Shown here in pieces: positions 17,225-27,327 of a stretch of 64,000 nucleotides of DNA; the stretch's first letter is position 1; each line of letters opens with the position of its first letter. Source of the DNA: Natronospirillum operosum (GTDB taxonomy: Bacteria > Pseudomonadota > Gammaproteobacteria > Pseudomonadales > Natronospirillaceae); assembly GCF_004768465.1 (NCBI RefSeq), contig NZ_SRMF01000001.1:1093893-1157892 (forward strand), written 5' to 3'. Under the pieces are notes generated by a model. That model saw only the letters and a program-made list of their open reading frames with translations. It did not search any database and was not told the origin of the DNA. The position numbers and the translations under genes are program-made.

Positions 17225-18127
17225 CTACCCTGCTCTCTCGTCCAGTAGACGGGAAAAATAATCTCGTGCATGTTTGGCCCGGCTGAATACCCCGGACAAT
17301 GTCTTGCCGTCCCGCTGTGCCAGAGCCTGCCTGACAGTTTGCAGATGGTCCATATAACGGTCCAGCACGTCCAGTGTGGCCTCGTCATTGGCCAGAAAAA
17401 TGTCGTGCCACATGGTCGGATCACTGGCGGCTATACGGGTAAAATCGCGAAAACCACCGGCCGCATAATGGAAAATCTCGTACTTTTCGGACTCCTGCGC
17501 CAGGCTGTCGACCAGAGCAAAAGCCAGCAGGTGCGGCAGATGACTGGTCGCCGCCAGCACTTCGTCATGCCGGTCTACCGTCATCAATTGCACACTGGCA
17601 CCCACCTGCTCCCACAGCCAGCGCACCGCTGCCGTGGCTTGCGGGTCGGTATCGACTTCCGGCGTCAGAATGACCTGGTGGCGATCGTAAAGTGACGGGT
17701 CCGCCGCGTCCACACCGCTGTATTCGGAGCCCGCTATCGGATGCCCCGGCACCAGCCAGGCAGGCAGGGTGCCGAACACATCCAGCGCCGCCTGACGGAC
17801 ACTGCCCTTCACACTGCCGACATCAGTCAGCACGGTAGTGCCATTGTGCAGTGTCGGCGCCAACTGTTGCATCAGCGCCGGCAGAGTCAGCACCGGCGTC
17901 GCCAGTACCAGTACATCAACCCGGCTGCAGAGTTCCGGCAGGGCGTCGACCACCTCATCTATATAGCCCAGTGCCAGGGCCTTCTGTGCGGATTCGACAT
18001 GGCTGTCCGTGCCCAGCACCCGCAGGGGCACGCCACGCTGACGCAGGGCCGAGGCCAGTGAAGCCCCGATCAGGCCCAGACCGACAATGCCCAGTGTATT
18101 GATCTGCTGCGGCTCTGCCTGTGTCAT
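17225..18127 (-). CDS. tyrA: Prephenate/arogenate dehydrogenase
   Basis: TyrA oxidises prephenate (or arogenate) in tyrosine synthesis. The 300-residue protein has an N-terminal Rossmann motif GIVGLGLIGASLA and the helical C-terminal dimer domain with AATSHLPHLLAFAL and AGGFRDFTRIAASDP. It is a stand-alone dehydrogenase: there is no chorismate mutase domain as in enteric TyrA, and no AroA fusion as in Pseudomonas. It starts one base after hisC ends and lies next to pheA, so both branches of aromatic synthesis are expressed together. Confidence 0.92.
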   Translation of the reverse strand: MTQAEPQQINTLGIVGLGLIGASLASALRQRGVPLRVLGTDSHVESAQKALALGYIDEVVDALPELCSRVDVLVLATPVLTLPALMQQLAPTLHNGTTVLTDVGSVKGSVRQAALDVFGTLPAWLVPGHPIAGSEYSGVDAADPSLYDRHQVILTPEVDTDPQATAAVRWLWEQVGASVQLMTVDRHDEVLAATSHLPHLLAFALVDSLAQESEKYEIFHYAAGGFRDFTRIAASDPTMWHDIFLANDEATLDVLDRYMDHLQTVRQALAQRDGKTLSGVFSRAKHARDYFSRLLDERAG

Positions 18128-18128
18128 G

Positions 18129-19232
18129 TCAGTGCCCGGCCAGAATCTCTTCCAGAGCGCTCAGGAATACCCGATTCTCCTGCGCGGTGCCAATGGTCAC
18201 ACGCAGCCCGTCGGGAATATCATAGCTCGCCACCGGCCTTACAATGATGCCCCGGCGCAGCAACTGATCATAGATTCGTGCGGCATCATCAACGTGGAAA
18301 GTAATAAAGTTGCCGACCGAGGGAATGGCACTGAGGTTCAGCGTGCGCAGGCCTTCGGCAAGCTGGCGCATGCCCTCCCGGTTGACTCTGCGGCTTTCGG
18401 CCAGAAAGTCGTTGTCGCGCAGGGCGGCAATGGCGGCCGCCTGGGCATAGGCATTCACATTGAACGGTTGCCGCACCCGGTTCAGCAGGTCGGTAATGGT
18501 GGCCGACGCCACGCCGTAACCCACGCGCAGGCTGGCCAGACCGAAAATCTTGGAGAAGGTTCGGGTCACCACCAGGTTGGGGTGCCGGTCGAGCAGGGTC
18601 AGGCCGTTCGGGTAGTCAGCCTCTTCCACATATTCGAAGTAGGCTTCATCCAGCACCACTATGACCTGTTCCGGCACTGCCGCCAGCAGTTGCTCCAGCA
18701 CCCCGCGACCAACCCAGGTACCGGTCGGGTTGTTGGGGTTGGCAATGAACATCAGCCGGGTACGGTCGGTCACGGCGGCAGCCATGGCGGCCAGGTCATG
18801 GCCATAGTCCTGCGCCGGCACCATAACCGGCCGGCCGCCCACGGCCTGTGTTACCAGCGGGTAAACAGCAAAGGCATGCTGGGAGAAAACAACTTCGTCG
18901 TCATGGTCGACGAAGGTCCGGGCCAGCAGCTCCAGAACATCGTTGGACCCATTGCCCAACGTCAGACACTCGGACGGCACATCCAGAAAGGCCGACAGCG
19001 CTGCCTTGAGCGCAAAGCCATTGCCATCCGGATAACGCCCGACATCTTTCCACACGCGCTGCAGCGCTTCCGACACTGCCGGGCTGGCGCCCAGCGGGTT
19101 CTCATTGCTGGCCAGCTTGATAATGCGCTCCAGCCCCAGTTCACGCTGCAGCTCTTCTACCGGTTTGCCGGGCACATAGGGTGCCAGTGTGCGCACGCCT
19201 GCTCGAGCCAGCGCTCTGAAATCTGTGGTCAT
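18129..19232 (-). CDS. hisC: Histidinol-phosphate aminotransferase (HisC2 type)
   Basis: This is a class I/II PLP-dependent aminotransferase of 367 residues, with NENPLGASPAV near the N-terminus, NPNNPTGTW in the middle and the PLP lysine in TFSKIFGLASLRVGYG. It converts imidazole-acetol phosphate to histidinol phosphate. Its place between pheA and tyrA suggests it also transaminates aromatic keto acids, as HisC2 copies in this position are thought to do. It is closely spaced with tyrA (one base) and 40 bases from pheA. Confidence 0.92.
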   Translation of the reverse strand: MTTDFRALARAGVRTLAPYVPGKPVEELQRELGLERIIKLASNENPLGASPAVSEALQRVWKDVGRYPDGNGFALKAALSAFLDVPSECLTLGNGSNDVLELLARTFVDHDDEVVFSQHAFAVYPLVTQAVGGRPVMVPAQDYGHDLAAMAAAVTDRTRLMFIANPNNPTGTWVGRGVLEQLLAAVPEQVIVVLDEAYFEYVEEADYPNGLTLLDRHPNLVVTRTFSKIFGLASLRVGYGVASATITDLLNRVRQPFNVNAYAQAAAIAALRDNDFLAESRRVNREGMRQLAEGLRTLNLSAIPSVGNFITFHVDDAARIYDQLLRRGIIVRPVASYDIPDGLRVTIGTAQENRVFLSALEEILAGH

Positions 19233-19272
19233 ACATCACCTGTTGTCTTCTCGGGCAGCGTCCTGCTGCGTA

Positions 19273-20415
19273 TCAGAGTACGGCCATGGGGTAGGACCCC
19301 AGCCGCTTGACTTCCACCGCTCTTTCTTCAACATCCCGCAGCGCCTGCTGCACATTGTCGTCGTCCATGTGGCCCTTGAAGTCGATAAAGAACACATAGG
19401 CCCAGGTACCGCTGGGAGCCGGCCGGGTTTCCAGCCGGGTCATGTCGATACCATGACGATTGAAGGGCTCCAGCAGACTGAACAGCACCCCGGGGCCATT
19501 GCGCATGGACACGATGATGCTGGTCTTGTCCTGCCCGCTGCGGGGCACGGACTCGCGTCCGATGATCAGGAAGCGGGTCGAGTTGTCCGGCTGGTCTTCG
19601 ATCTTGGGCGAGATAATTTCCAGATCATACAGTTCGGCGGCCATGCTGCCGGCAATGGCGGCGGCATTCCACTCGGTATTGACCCGCCGCGCTGCGTCCG
19701 CATTGCTGCTCACCGGCACCCGCTCCACGTGCGGCAGGTGGGCGTCCAGCCACTTGCGGCACTGCGCCAGCGACTGCTGATGCGAATAGATGCGGGAAAT
19801 GGCCTCACGCCGGGTATTGGGCCCGATCATCAGGTGCTGGTGGATGCGCAGTTCCACTTCGCCACAGATCTTCAGGTTGGAGTTGAGGAAGGTATCCAGG
19901 GTGTGGTTGACCACGCCCTCGGTCGAGTTTTCGACCGGCACCACGCCATAGTTGACGGCGCCGGCTTCTACATCGCGGAATACTTCATCGATGGCGATCA
20001 GCGGGCGGGTCTCCACCCACTGGCCAAAGTGCTTGATCACGGCCTGCTGGGTAAAGGTCCCCTCGGGCCCCAGGTAAGCCACCTGCAGCGTATTCTCGAG
20101 CGCCAGGCAGGCCGACATGATCTCCCGGAACAGGCGAGCCATGTCTTCCTGGCCCAGCGGACCGGTATGGCGCGCCATCACGCGTTGCAGCACCTGGGCC
20201 TCACGCTCTGGACGATAGAACAGCGGTGGCTCATCGCCCTTTTGCCGGGCCCGGGTTTTGACTTCGGCAACACGCTGGGCACAGGCTGCCCGGTCACTGA
20301 TCAGTTGCTGGATCTGTTCGTCCAGTGCGTCGATCTGATCTCTCAGCGCCAGCAGTTCCTCCGTATCCGCAGAGGATTCCGTGCTGGCCGAGGGTGCCTT
20401 TTTCTTGTCCGCCAT
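19273..20415 (-). CDS. pheA: Bifunctional chorismate mutase / prephenate dehydratase
   Basis: The enzyme turns chorismate into phenylpyruvate for phenylalanine synthesis. The 380-residue protein has an N-terminal AroQ chorismate mutase helix bundle (about 22-105, DQIDALDEQIQQLI), a prephenate dehydratase domain beginning VAYLGPEGTFTQQA with the conserved NSTRFLIIG segment, and a C-terminal ACT domain that normally binds phenylalanine as feedback inhibitor (GVLFSLLEPF, then LTRLETRP-like TRLETRPAPS). It lies 25 bases after gyrA. In relatives serC sits between gyrA and pheA, but here it does not. Confidence 0.95.
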   Translation of the reverse strand: MADKKKAPSASTESSADTEELLALRDQIDALDEQIQQLISDRAACAQRVAEVKTRARQKGDEPPLFYRPEREAQVLQRVMARHTGPLGQEDMARLFREIMSACLALENTLQVAYLGPEGTFTQQAVIKHFGQWVETRPLIAIDEVFRDVEAGAVNYGVVPVENSTEGVVNHTLDTFLNSNLKICGEVELRIHQHLMIGPNTRREAISRIYSHQQSLAQCRKWLDAHLPHVERVPVSSNADAARRVNTEWNAAAIAGSMAAELYDLEIISPKIEDQPDNSTRFLIIGRESVPRSGQDKTSIIVSMRNGPGVLFSLLEPFNRHGIDMTRLETRPAPSGTWAYVFFIDFKGHMDDDNVQQALRDVEERAVEVKRLGSYPMAVL

Positions 20416-20440
20416 TTTCGTGAGTTCCTGCTATCGACCT

Positions 20441-23080
20441 TCAGTCATCGGTGTCATCAGAGGGCGCCTCACCATCGTCGGTGTCATCCACCGTGCCTGG
20501 CTCCCCGTCCAGAGAGGCTACTGCGCCCTCTTCCTCCATTTCGTCCACTTCTTCCGGCTCTTCTATGCGATCCACGCCCACCAGTTTCTCATCGTTGGAC
20601 AGCCGTATGATGCGCACGCCCTGGGTATTGCGGCCCAGTACCGAGATCTCTTCGGCTCGGGTCCGCACCAGGGTGCCCTGATCGGAGATCAGCATCACCT
20701 GATCGCCGTCCACCAGCTGAATCGCCGACACCAGAGGCCCGTTGCGTTCGTTGACCACCATCGAGATCACGCCCTGAGTGGCGCGGCTCTTGGTCGGGAA
20801 GTCACCGGTGGCGGTACGTTTGCCGTAACCATGCTCGGAGACCGTCAGCACAGTGGCAGCATCATCAGGCAGCATCAGGCTGATTACCCGGTCATTGTTG
20901 CCCAGGCGGATGCCTCTGACCCCGCGTGCGGTGCGGCCCATCTCGCGCACGGAGTCTTCAGCGAAGCGCACGGCCTTGCCCTGGCTGGAAAACAGCATGA
21001 TATCCTGGCTGCCATCAGTGATGGCGGCCTGTACCAGATGATCGCCCTCATCCAGGCCCAGCGCAATCAGACCATTGCTGCGGGGGCGCGAAAAAGCTTC
21101 CAGACTGGTTTTCTTGACCGTGCCGTTGGCCGTGGCCATGAACACGAAACGGTCTTCCGTGTATTCACGCACCGCCAGTATGGTGGTGACGCGCTCGGCT
21201 TCTTCCAGTTGCAGCAGGTTGACCAGCGGTCGCCCACGCGACTGGCGGCCGGCCTGCGGAATCTGATACACCTTGAGCCAGAACACCCGCCCGCGGTCGG
21301 TGAAGCACAGCAGCGTATCGTGGGTGCTGGCCACCAGCAGCATGTCGACAAAGTCCTCGTCCTTCACGCCCAGAGCCGACTTGCCCCGACCGCCACGGCG
21401 CTGAGCCTGATAGCTGGCCAGCGGCTGGGTCTTGGCATACCCGGTGTGCGAGATGGTAACGACCATGTCTTCTTCATTGATCAGATCTTCCACGGAGAAA
21501 TCTTCGCGGTTGTCCACGATCTCGGTGCGGCGTTCATCGGAATACTCATCGCGCACGGCGACCAGCTCTTCTTCAATCACTTCCATCAGGCGGGCCTGGC
21601 TGTTGAGTATCCGCAGCAGTTCCCCGATGTTCTCGATAATCTGCCGATACTCGTCCAGCAGCTTGTCGTGCTCCATGCCGGTCAGCTTCTGCAGACGCAG
21701 GTCCAGGATGGCCTGAGCCTGGTCGGGCGACAGGTAATAGCGGTTGTCGTGCACGCCCAGTGCCGGGTCCAGATCATCCGGACGGCAGGCGTCGGAACCG
21801 GCCCGTTCCAGCATGGCGCTGACATCACCCAGTTCCCAGGAACGCGCCAGCAGGCGGTCTTTCGCCTCCTTGCCCGAGGGTGAGGACTTGATCAGCTCGA
21901 TGACCGGGTCAATATTGTTCAGCGCAATGGCCAGGCCTTCCAGGATATGGCCGCGCTCTCTGGCCTTGCGCAGTTCGTAGATGGTGCGTCGGGTCACCAC
22001 TTCGCGGCGGTGGCGAATAAAGGCTTCCAGCAGCTCTTTCAGATTCAGCGTCCGCGGCTGGCCATCGACCAGCGCCACGGTGTTGATGCCGAACACGGAT
22101 TCCATCTGCGTCTGCGCGTACAGGTTGTTCAGGATCACGTCCGCCATCTCGCCACGCTTGATTTCGATGGCAATGCGCAGCCCGTCCTTGTCGGATTCGT
22201 CCCGCAGCTCGGAAATGCCTTCTATCTTCTTCTCTTTCACCAGCTCCGCGATTTTCTCTATCAGGCGCGCCTTGTTCACCTGATACGGCACCTCAGTCAC
22301 GACCAGAGTTTCACGCCCGGTCTTGTCGTTGGTCTCCACATGCGTGCGGGCACGCACGTAGACTCGGCCACGACCGGTGCGGAAGGCATCGACGATGCCC
22401 TTGCGACCATAGATAAAGCCCCCGGTGGGAAAGTCCGGGCCGGCCATGTACTGCATCAGGTCGTCGACCTCCAGTTCATGGTCCTTGATCAGGGCCAGGC
22501 AGGCATTGATCACTTCGCCCAGGTTGTGCGGCGGAATATTGGTCGCCATCCCCACGGCGATACCGGACGAACCGTTGACGAGCAGGTTCGGAATCCGCGT
22601 GGGCATTACTTCGGGAATCTGTTCCGTGCCATCGTAGTTGGGCACGTAGTCCACGGTTTCCTTGTCGAGGTCGGCCAGCAGTTCATGCGCAAACTTTTCC
22701 ATGCGCACCTCGGTGTAACGCATGGCGGCGGCCGAATCACCGTCAATGGAACCGAAGTTGCCCTGGCCGTCGACCAGTGTGTAGCGCATGGCAAAAGGCT
22801 GGGCCATGCGGACTATGGTGTCGTAAACCGCCGAGTCACCATGGGGGTGATACTTACCTATGACGTCACCCACCACACGGGCGGACTTCTTGTACGGCTT
22901 GTTCCAGTCGTTGCTGAGTTCCTGCATGGCGAACAGCACGCGCCGGTGCACCGGCTTCAGGCCGTCTCGTACATCCGGCAGTGCCCGTCCGACGATGACC
23001 GACATGGCATAGTCGAGATACGACTGCTTGAGTTCTTCCTCTATATTGACCGAAAGAATTTCTTTGGCTAGATCGCCCAT
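20441..23080 (-). CDS. gyrA: DNA gyrase subunit A
   Basis: GyrA cuts and rejoins DNA during negative supercoiling. The 879-residue protein has the winged-helix domain with the catalytic tyrosine Tyr122 in [10 protein letters not shown], the quinolone-determining loop with Ser83 and Asp87 ([10 protein letters not shown], the wild-type pattern), the tower and coiled coil, and the beta-pinwheel C-terminal domain with a QRRGGRG gyrase box. The last 30 residues are strongly acidic. It is the first gene of the minus-strand block leading into pheA and has a plausible promoter upstream. Confidence 0.97.
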   Translation of the reverse strand: MGDLAKEILSVNIEEELKQSYLDYAMSVIVGRALPDVRDGLKPVHRRVLFAMQELSNDWNKPYKKSARVVGDVIGKYHPHGDSAVYDTIVRMAQPFAMRYTLVDGQGNFGSIDGDSAAAMRYTEVRMEKFAHELLADLDKETVDYVPNYDGTEQIPEVMPTRIPNLLVNGSSGIAVGMATNIPPHNLGEVINACLALIKDHELEVDDLMQYMAGPDFPTGGFIYGRKGIVDAFRTGRGRVYVRARTHVETNDKTGRETLVVTEVPYQVNKARLIEKIAELVKEKKIEGISELRDESDKDGLRIAIEIKRGEMADVILNNLYAQTQMESVFGINTVALVDGQPRTLNLKELLEAFIRHRREVVTRRTIYELRKARERGHILEGLAIALNNIDPVIELIKSSPSGKEAKDRLLARSWELGDVSAMLERAGSDACRPDDLDPALGVHDNRYYLSPDQAQAILDLRLQKLTGMEHDKLLDEYRQIIENIGELLRILNSQARLMEVIEEELVAVRDEYSDERRTEIVDNREDFSVEDLINEEDMVVTISHTGYAKTQPLASYQAQRRGGRGKSALGVKDEDFVDMLLVASTHDTLLCFTDRGRVFWLKVYQIPQAGRQSRGRPLVNLLQLEEAERVTTILAVREYTEDRFVFMATANGTVKKTSLEAFSRPRSNGLIALGLDEGDHLVQAAITDGSQDIMLFSSQGKAVRFAEDSVREMGRTARGVRGIRLGNNDRVISLMLPDDAATVLTVSEHGYGKRTATGDFPTKSRATQGVISMVVNERNGPLVSAIQLVDGDQVMLISDQGTLVRTRAEEISVLGRNTQGVRIIRLSNDEKLVGVDRIEEPEEVDEMEEEGAVASLDGEPGTVDDTDDGEAPSDDTDD

Positions 23081-23147
23081 CTGATGCGGTTCCTTTATCC
23101 TTTGGTGCCTGCGGCAGGCCGAAAGCAGGAGATTCTAAAACCGGCGA

Positions 23148-23156
23148 ATCATACCA
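23148..23156 (-). promoter_or_regulatory. Possible extended minus 10 promoter of gyrA
   Basis: On the minus strand TGG-TATGAT gives a TGn extension plus a five-of-six minus 10 box, about 68 bases ahead of the gyrA start. No good minus 35 box is seen. It lies in the 266-base gap shared with the divergent mtaD gene. Confidence 0.5.
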
Positions 23157-23346
23157 TAAATCAATGCCTTGGGGCACTCTGCAGCGACGATGAAAGCGCT
23201 CGCTCCCGGTGACCCTGCCGGAGCCGAGCGGATGCGCTTCAACTGCGGACCAAATGGTCGCAACAGGCTGACAGAAACACCGTCAGAGGCTATCCTTGGC
23301 GACCTCCGCCCCCGGATTCAAATTCGCCTAACCGCAGGGAGACCCC

Positions 23347-24693
23347 ATGTCCGCCAATGCCCAGGTTGATACGCTCATTCACGCCGGCTGGATAGTGACC
23401 GTCAATGCCGAACGTCAGATACTCACCGAACACAGTCTCGGCATTACCGATGATCGCATCAGCCACCTGCTGCCGACCGCGACCGCGCGCCAGCAACTCA
23501 GCGCCGACCAGATACTGGAGCTGCCCGAGCATGTGCTGATGCCCGGGCTGATCAACATGCACGGCCATGCGGCCATGTCGCTGTTTCGCGGCATGGGAGA
23601 TGACCTGCCGCTGATAACCTGGCTGCAGGACCATATCTGGCCGGCCGAAGGCCGTTTTGTCAGCCCTGAATTCGTGCGTGACGGCACCGAGCTGGCCATA
23701 GCCGAGATGCTGCGCTGCGGCACCACCTACTATGCGGACAACTACTTCTTCCCGGAAGACACCATAGACATCATTCGTCAAAGCGGCATCCGCAGCCAGA
23801 TCTGCTTCCCGATTCTGGATTTCCCCACCAACTGGGGTGATGGTCCGGATACTTTCCTGCACAAGGGGCTGGCACTGGCGGCCCAGTTGAAAGGCGACCG
23901 GCAGATCATGGTGTCACTGGGTCCGCATGCGCCCTATACGGTGTCGGACGAGCCCTTCCGCAAGATCATTGCCGCCAGCGAGCAGCATGATCTGCTGATT
24001 CAGATGCATGTGCATGAAACCGCAACCGAGGTGAGCGACAGTGAGCGCGACCGCGGGCAGCGGCCGCTGGTTCGGCTGCGTGACCTGGGCCTGCTGAGCC
24101 CCAGGATGCAGTGCGTGCACATGGCCGTGCTGAACGATGACGACATCCGCATCGTGGCCGACAGCGGAGCCACAGTCGTGCACTGTCCGGAATCCAACCT
24201 CAAGCTGGCCAGCGGTTTCTGCCGCGTGCATGACCTGCAGCAGGCCGGCGTCAATCTGACGCTGGGTACCGACGGCGCGGCGTCCAACAATGACCTGGAC
24301 ATGTTCGGTGAGCTGCGCACTGCAGCCCAGTTGGCCAAGGCCGTCAGCGGCAATGCCGAGGCCCTGCCCGCTCATGCGGCGCTGGAGATGGCTACCATCA
24401 ATGCCGCCCATGCCCTGCGCCTGGCTGATCGACTGGGCTCACTGGAAATAGGCAAGCAGGCCGACCTGATTGCGGTCGATTTCAGTGGCCTGGAAAGCCA
24501 GCCGCTGTACGATCCGGTATCCCATCTGGTGTATGCCACCAGCCGGGATCAGGTGCAGCATGTCTGGGTGGCCGGCCGGCAGTTGGTGCGCAACCGGGCG
24601 CTCACCACCCTGGATACGGATGCCATACGCGCGCGGGCCAGACACTGGCAGCAACGCATTATTGACGGGCAACAGGAGGCCGCAGGCCAATGA
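23347..24693 (+). CDS. mtaD: 5'-methylthioadenosine / S-adenosylhomocysteine deaminase family amidohydrolase
   Basis: This 448-residue TRZ/ATZ-type amidohydrolase carries the metal site HGHAAMSLFRG, the downstream HVHE motif, and the late His and Asp residues (HCPESNLKLASG, then LGTDGAASNNDLD). Related MtaD enzymes in Pseudomonas deaminate methylthioadenosine to methylthioinosine in nucleoside salvage. Its position next to ubiG matches the Pseudomonas arrangement and supports the MtaD call. The ATG follows AGGGAG. Its last codons overlap the ubiG start (ATGA). Confidence 0.85.
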   Translation: MSANAQVDTLIHAGWIVTVNAERQILTEHSLGITDDRISHLLPTATARQQLSADQILELPEHVLMPGLINMHGHAAMSLFRGMGDDLPLITWLQDHIWPAEGRFVSPEFVRDGTELAIAEMLRCGTTYYADNYFFPEDTIDIIRQSGIRSQICFPILDFPTNWGDGPDTFLHKGLALAAQLKGDRQIMVSLGPHAPYTVSDEPFRKIIAASEQHDLLIQMHVHETATEVSDSERDRGQRPLVRLRDLGLLSPRMQCVHMAVLNDDDIRIVADSGATVVHCPESNLKLASGFCRVHDLQQAGVNLTLGTDGAASNNDLDMFGELRTAAQLAKAVSGNAEALPAHAALEMATINAAHALRLADRLGSLEIGKQADLIAVDFSGLESQPLYDPVSHLVYATSRDQVQHVWVAGRQLVRNRALTTLDTDAIRARARHWQQRIIDGQQEAAGQ

Positions 24694-25397
24694 GCACCGA
24701 GCAGCGCAATGTCGACCCGGAAGAAATAGCACGCTTTGACCAGGTCGCTGCCCGCTGGTGGGACCCCGCCGGCGAGTTTCGCCCTCTGCATGACATCAAT
24801 CCGCTGCGGGCCGACTACATAGACCGCCACACCAGGGGTGTGGCCGGCAAAAAGCTGCTGGACGTCGGTTGCGGCGGCGGCCTGCTGGCGGAAGCCATGG
24901 CAGTCAGAGGCGCGCAGGTACTGGGCATCGACCTCAGCACCATAGCGCTCGACGTGGCCCGGGAGCATGCCCAGGCCGGCGGGCTGAACGTGGATTACCG
25001 CCACAGCGCCGTGGAAGAACTGGATGAGCAGGATTTCGACATTATTACCTGCCTGGAAATGCTGGAGCATGTGCCGGCGCCGGAAGCCATCATCGCCGCC
25101 TGCGCGGAGCGCCTCAAGCCCGGCGGTGATCTGATTGTCTCCACCATCAACCGCAGCCCCACCGCCTTCGCCACCGCCATTGTCGGGGCCGAGTACCTGC
25201 TGGGCCTGGTACCACGCGGCACCCACGAATACGCCCGACTGATTCGCCCCAGCGAACTGGCGGCCTGGTGCCGCCAGGCTGGCCTGAGCCTGCGCGACGA
25301 ATGCGGACTGAGCTACAACCCGCTCACCCATTCGGCCCGCCTCACAGACCAGATTTCTGTCAACTACATGATGCATTTCAAACGGGAGGCTGCATGA
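24690..25397 (+). CDS. ubiG: Ubiquinone biosynthesis O-methyltransferase UbiG
   Basis: UbiG performs the two O-methylations in ubiquinone synthesis. The 235-residue protein has the family start NVDPEEIARFDQVAARWWDP, the SAM-binding loop LLDVGCGGGLLAEAMA and the GGDLIVSTINR segment. It overlaps mtaD upstream and yciK downstream by 4 bases each. In Pseudomonas a gene for MupP, the MurNAc-6-phosphate phosphatase, lies between ubiG and yciK. That gene is not here. Confidence 0.95.
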   Translation: MSTEQRNVDPEEIARFDQVAARWWDPAGEFRPLHDINPLRADYIDRHTRGVAGKKLLDVGCGGGLLAEAMAVRGAQVLGIDLSTIALDVAREHAQAGGLNVDYRHSAVEELDEQDFDIITCLEMLEHVPAPEAIIAACAERLKPGGDLIVSTINRSPTAFATAIVGAEYLLGLVPRGTHEYARLIRPSELAAWCRQAGLSLRDECGLSYNPLTHSARLTDQISVNYMMHFKREAA

Positions 25398-26161
25398 CGC
25401 AGGTCACCAGCATTGATCTGAGTGCTTTTCAACCGGAACCCGACCTGCTGCGGGACCGGGTCATACTGATCACCGGCGCCGGCAGCGGTATCGGTGCCGC
25501 CACCGCCGAGGCCTGTGCGGCCAGCGGTGCCACGGTGATTCTCCTCGGCCGCACTCAGGAGAAACTGGAACAGGTAGACGACCGCATTCGGGCGCGCATC
25601 AAGGATGCCGAACCGGTGCTGATGCCGTTTGATCTGGAATCCAGAGAACACGAGTCCTACCACCAGATCGCCACCGCCATCGAACAGCAATTCGGACGCC
25701 TGGATGGCCTGGTGCACTCCGGTGCCGTACTGGGCCAGCGCACGCCCATCGAGCAATACAATCACGCCGCCTGGGAACGGGTTTTCCAGATCAATGTACA
25801 TGGCGGCTTTCATCTGACTCGGGCCCTGCTGCCCCTGATGAAGCGCGGCCCGCAGGGGCGCATCGTCTTTCTTAGCTCGAGTGTCGGGCGTCAGGGTCGG
25901 GCCTACTGGGGCGCCTACGCGGCCAGCAAGTTCGCCGTGGAAGGCCTGTCCGAGACTCTGGCCGACGAATTGAAGTCGCAGGCCGATTTCTGTGTCAATG
26001 TGGTCAATCCCGGCCGCACCCGAACGGCCATGCGGGTGTCTGCCTACCCGGCGGAAGACCCGGCCACCGTCCCCACACCCGAATCGCACGTACCGCTGAT
26101 GCTGTACCTGCTGAGCCATCATTGCAGCGGCCAGACCGGCCAAAGCTTTGACGCCCAGTGA
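25394..26161 (+). CDS. yciK: YciK-type short-chain dehydrogenase
   Basis: The product of 255 residues is a short-chain dehydrogenase/reductase. It has the nucleotide-binding ITGAGSGIGAATAE (TGxxxGxG) and the active-site YAASK. The overall sequence, with a short N-terminal lead LSAFQPEPDLLRDRV, follows the YciK group found next to ubiG and gyrA in gammaproteobacteria. The ATG overlaps the ubiG stop (ATGA) and is preceded by GGGAGG. The substrate of YciK is not established. Confidence 0.88.
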   Translation: MTQVTSIDLSAFQPEPDLLRDRVILITGAGSGIGAATAEACAASGATVILLGRTQEKLEQVDDRIRARIKDAEPVLMPFDLESREHESYHQIATAIEQQFGRLDGLVHSGAVLGQRTPIEQYNHAAWERVFQINVHGGFHLTRALLPLMKRGPQGRIVFLSSSVGRQGRAYWGAYAASKFAVEGLSETLADELKSQADFCVNVVNPGRTRTAMRVSAYPAEDPATVPTPESHVPLMLYLLSHHCSGQTGQSFDAQ

Positions 26162-26288
26162 CCGCTGGCAAGCGCCCGCGCTGACAGTGACATAAATTTG
26201 TCGCGCGCTCTCGAGGGGCTTTTTTCATATCCTGTTAGAAGCTCCTAACTCACTGTTTTAAAACACTTTTTTAAAGAAAAGTCCAGGC

Positions 26289-26304
26289 TGGCACAATTCT
26301 GGCT
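26289..26304 (+). promoter_or_regulatory. Sigma54-like promoter upstream of the diguanylate cyclase
   Basis: TGGCAC-AATTC-TGGCT has GG and GC separated by ten bases as sigma54 requires, and matches the consensus TGGCAC-N5-TTGCT at all but one position. The expected start is near 26315, about 26 bases before the ATG. No enhancer-binding protein gene or activator site is visible nearby. Confidence 0.5.
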
Positions 26305-26340
26305 TTACTAGTTCTAAATCGTCAAAGTACGGACTTGAAA

Positions 26341-27273
26341 ATGGCCTACCAGTCAACGCCGGAACAGTTGTCCAGCAAGCGGAAGAAGGTCACGCCGCTG
26401 GAAAGCCGTCGCACCGCGAAGAGCCCCACTGAACGCGGCAGTGCCTTCCTGCAGGAGTTGCGGCTGCGCATCTCCAGCCTGCTGCAGACCACGCTTGATG
26501 CCGAACGCATCGTTGACTATTTCTATCAGGAAGTGCAGTCAGCGGTTGCCGTTGATGGCCTGTCCTACCGGCATGAAGTTGCCGCTGTCGAGATCAGACA
26601 GGGTATGCGCGAAAAGCATCGGGCCCATTACCGGCTGAGCACCAATGAGGACTACTTTGGCGAAATCGAATTTACGCGTCGGCATCGGTTTTCCGAAAAC
26701 GAGTTGATCAAGCTGGAATCCCTGCTGGACCTCTTTGTCTACCCCATGCGCAATGCCATGGCTTACCAGGAAGCGCTGCGCTGCGCCGTGACTGATCCGC
26801 TGACGGGAGTGGGCAATCGTCTGTCGCTGTCCAATGCGCTGCGCCGGGAACTGGAACTGTGCCGACGCTATGATCAGCAGTTGTCCGTACTGCTGATGGA
26901 TATTGATCGCTTCAAGAGTGTCAATGACCTCTACGGACACAGTGTGGGCGATCAGATACTGCAATCGGTGGCGCAGATCACACGGCGCTCCCTGCGGGAT
27001 GCTGACAGCATCTACCGCATGGGCGGAGAAGAATTTCTGGTCCTGATGGCCAACACCAGCCTGGCCGACGCCCGCCTTATCGGCGAGCGCATCCGCGTCA
27101 ATATCGCCCAGTCTGATCTTGATCTTGGGCCGGAGGCCAAACCCGATATCACCGTCAGCATTGGCGCCGCCGAGTACCAGGACGGTCTGAATCCGGACAC
27201 CCTGGTGCAAGCTGCAGATCAGGCCATGTACAAGGCCAAGCGCAACGGTCGCAACCAGGTGCAGGTGCTCTGA
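26341..27273 (+). CDS. Diguanylate cyclase (GGDEF domain)
   Basis: This 310-residue protein makes cyclic di-GMP. The C-terminal GGDEF domain (about 143-308) has the active loop GGEEF at 228-232 and an intact inhibitory site RxxD at 219-222, so it should be active and subject to product inhibition. The N-terminal 140 residues form a domain I do not recognise; they contain no membrane helix or PAS signature I can see. I chose the ATG at 26341 over an upstream TTG at 26335. It stands alone in a gap of about 180 bases after yciK. Confidence 0.88.
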   Translation: MAYQSTPEQLSSKRKKVTPLESRRTAKSPTERGSAFLQELRLRISSLLQTTLDAERIVDYFYQEVQSAVAVDGLSYRHEVAAVEIRQGMREKHRAHYRLSTNEDYFGEIEFTRRHRFSENELIKLESLLDLFVYPMRNAMAYQEALRCAVTDPLTGVGNRLSLSNALRRELELCRRYDQQLSVLLMDIDRFKSVNDLYGHSVGDQILQSVAQITRRSLRDADSIYRMGGEEFLVLMANTSLADARLIGERIRVNIAQSDLDLGPEAKPDITVSIGAAEYQDGLNPDTLVQAADQAMYKAKRNGRNQVQVL

Positions 27274-27327
27274 CCCGGGTCGGTCAAGCTGGTGCCCTCT
27301 GTCAGCGGCGCACCTTTATCAGCCAGA

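Noticed and set aside
20381-21883. A 500-codon plus-strand open frame opposite gyrA
   Set aside because: It covers gyrA, whose motifs are intact on the other strand, and shows no family similarity or ribosome binding site.
26162-26230. Terminator after yciK
   Set aside because: A T run follows a GC-rich segment near 26200-26226, but the possible stem is short and held mainly by G-U pairs, so I did not list it.
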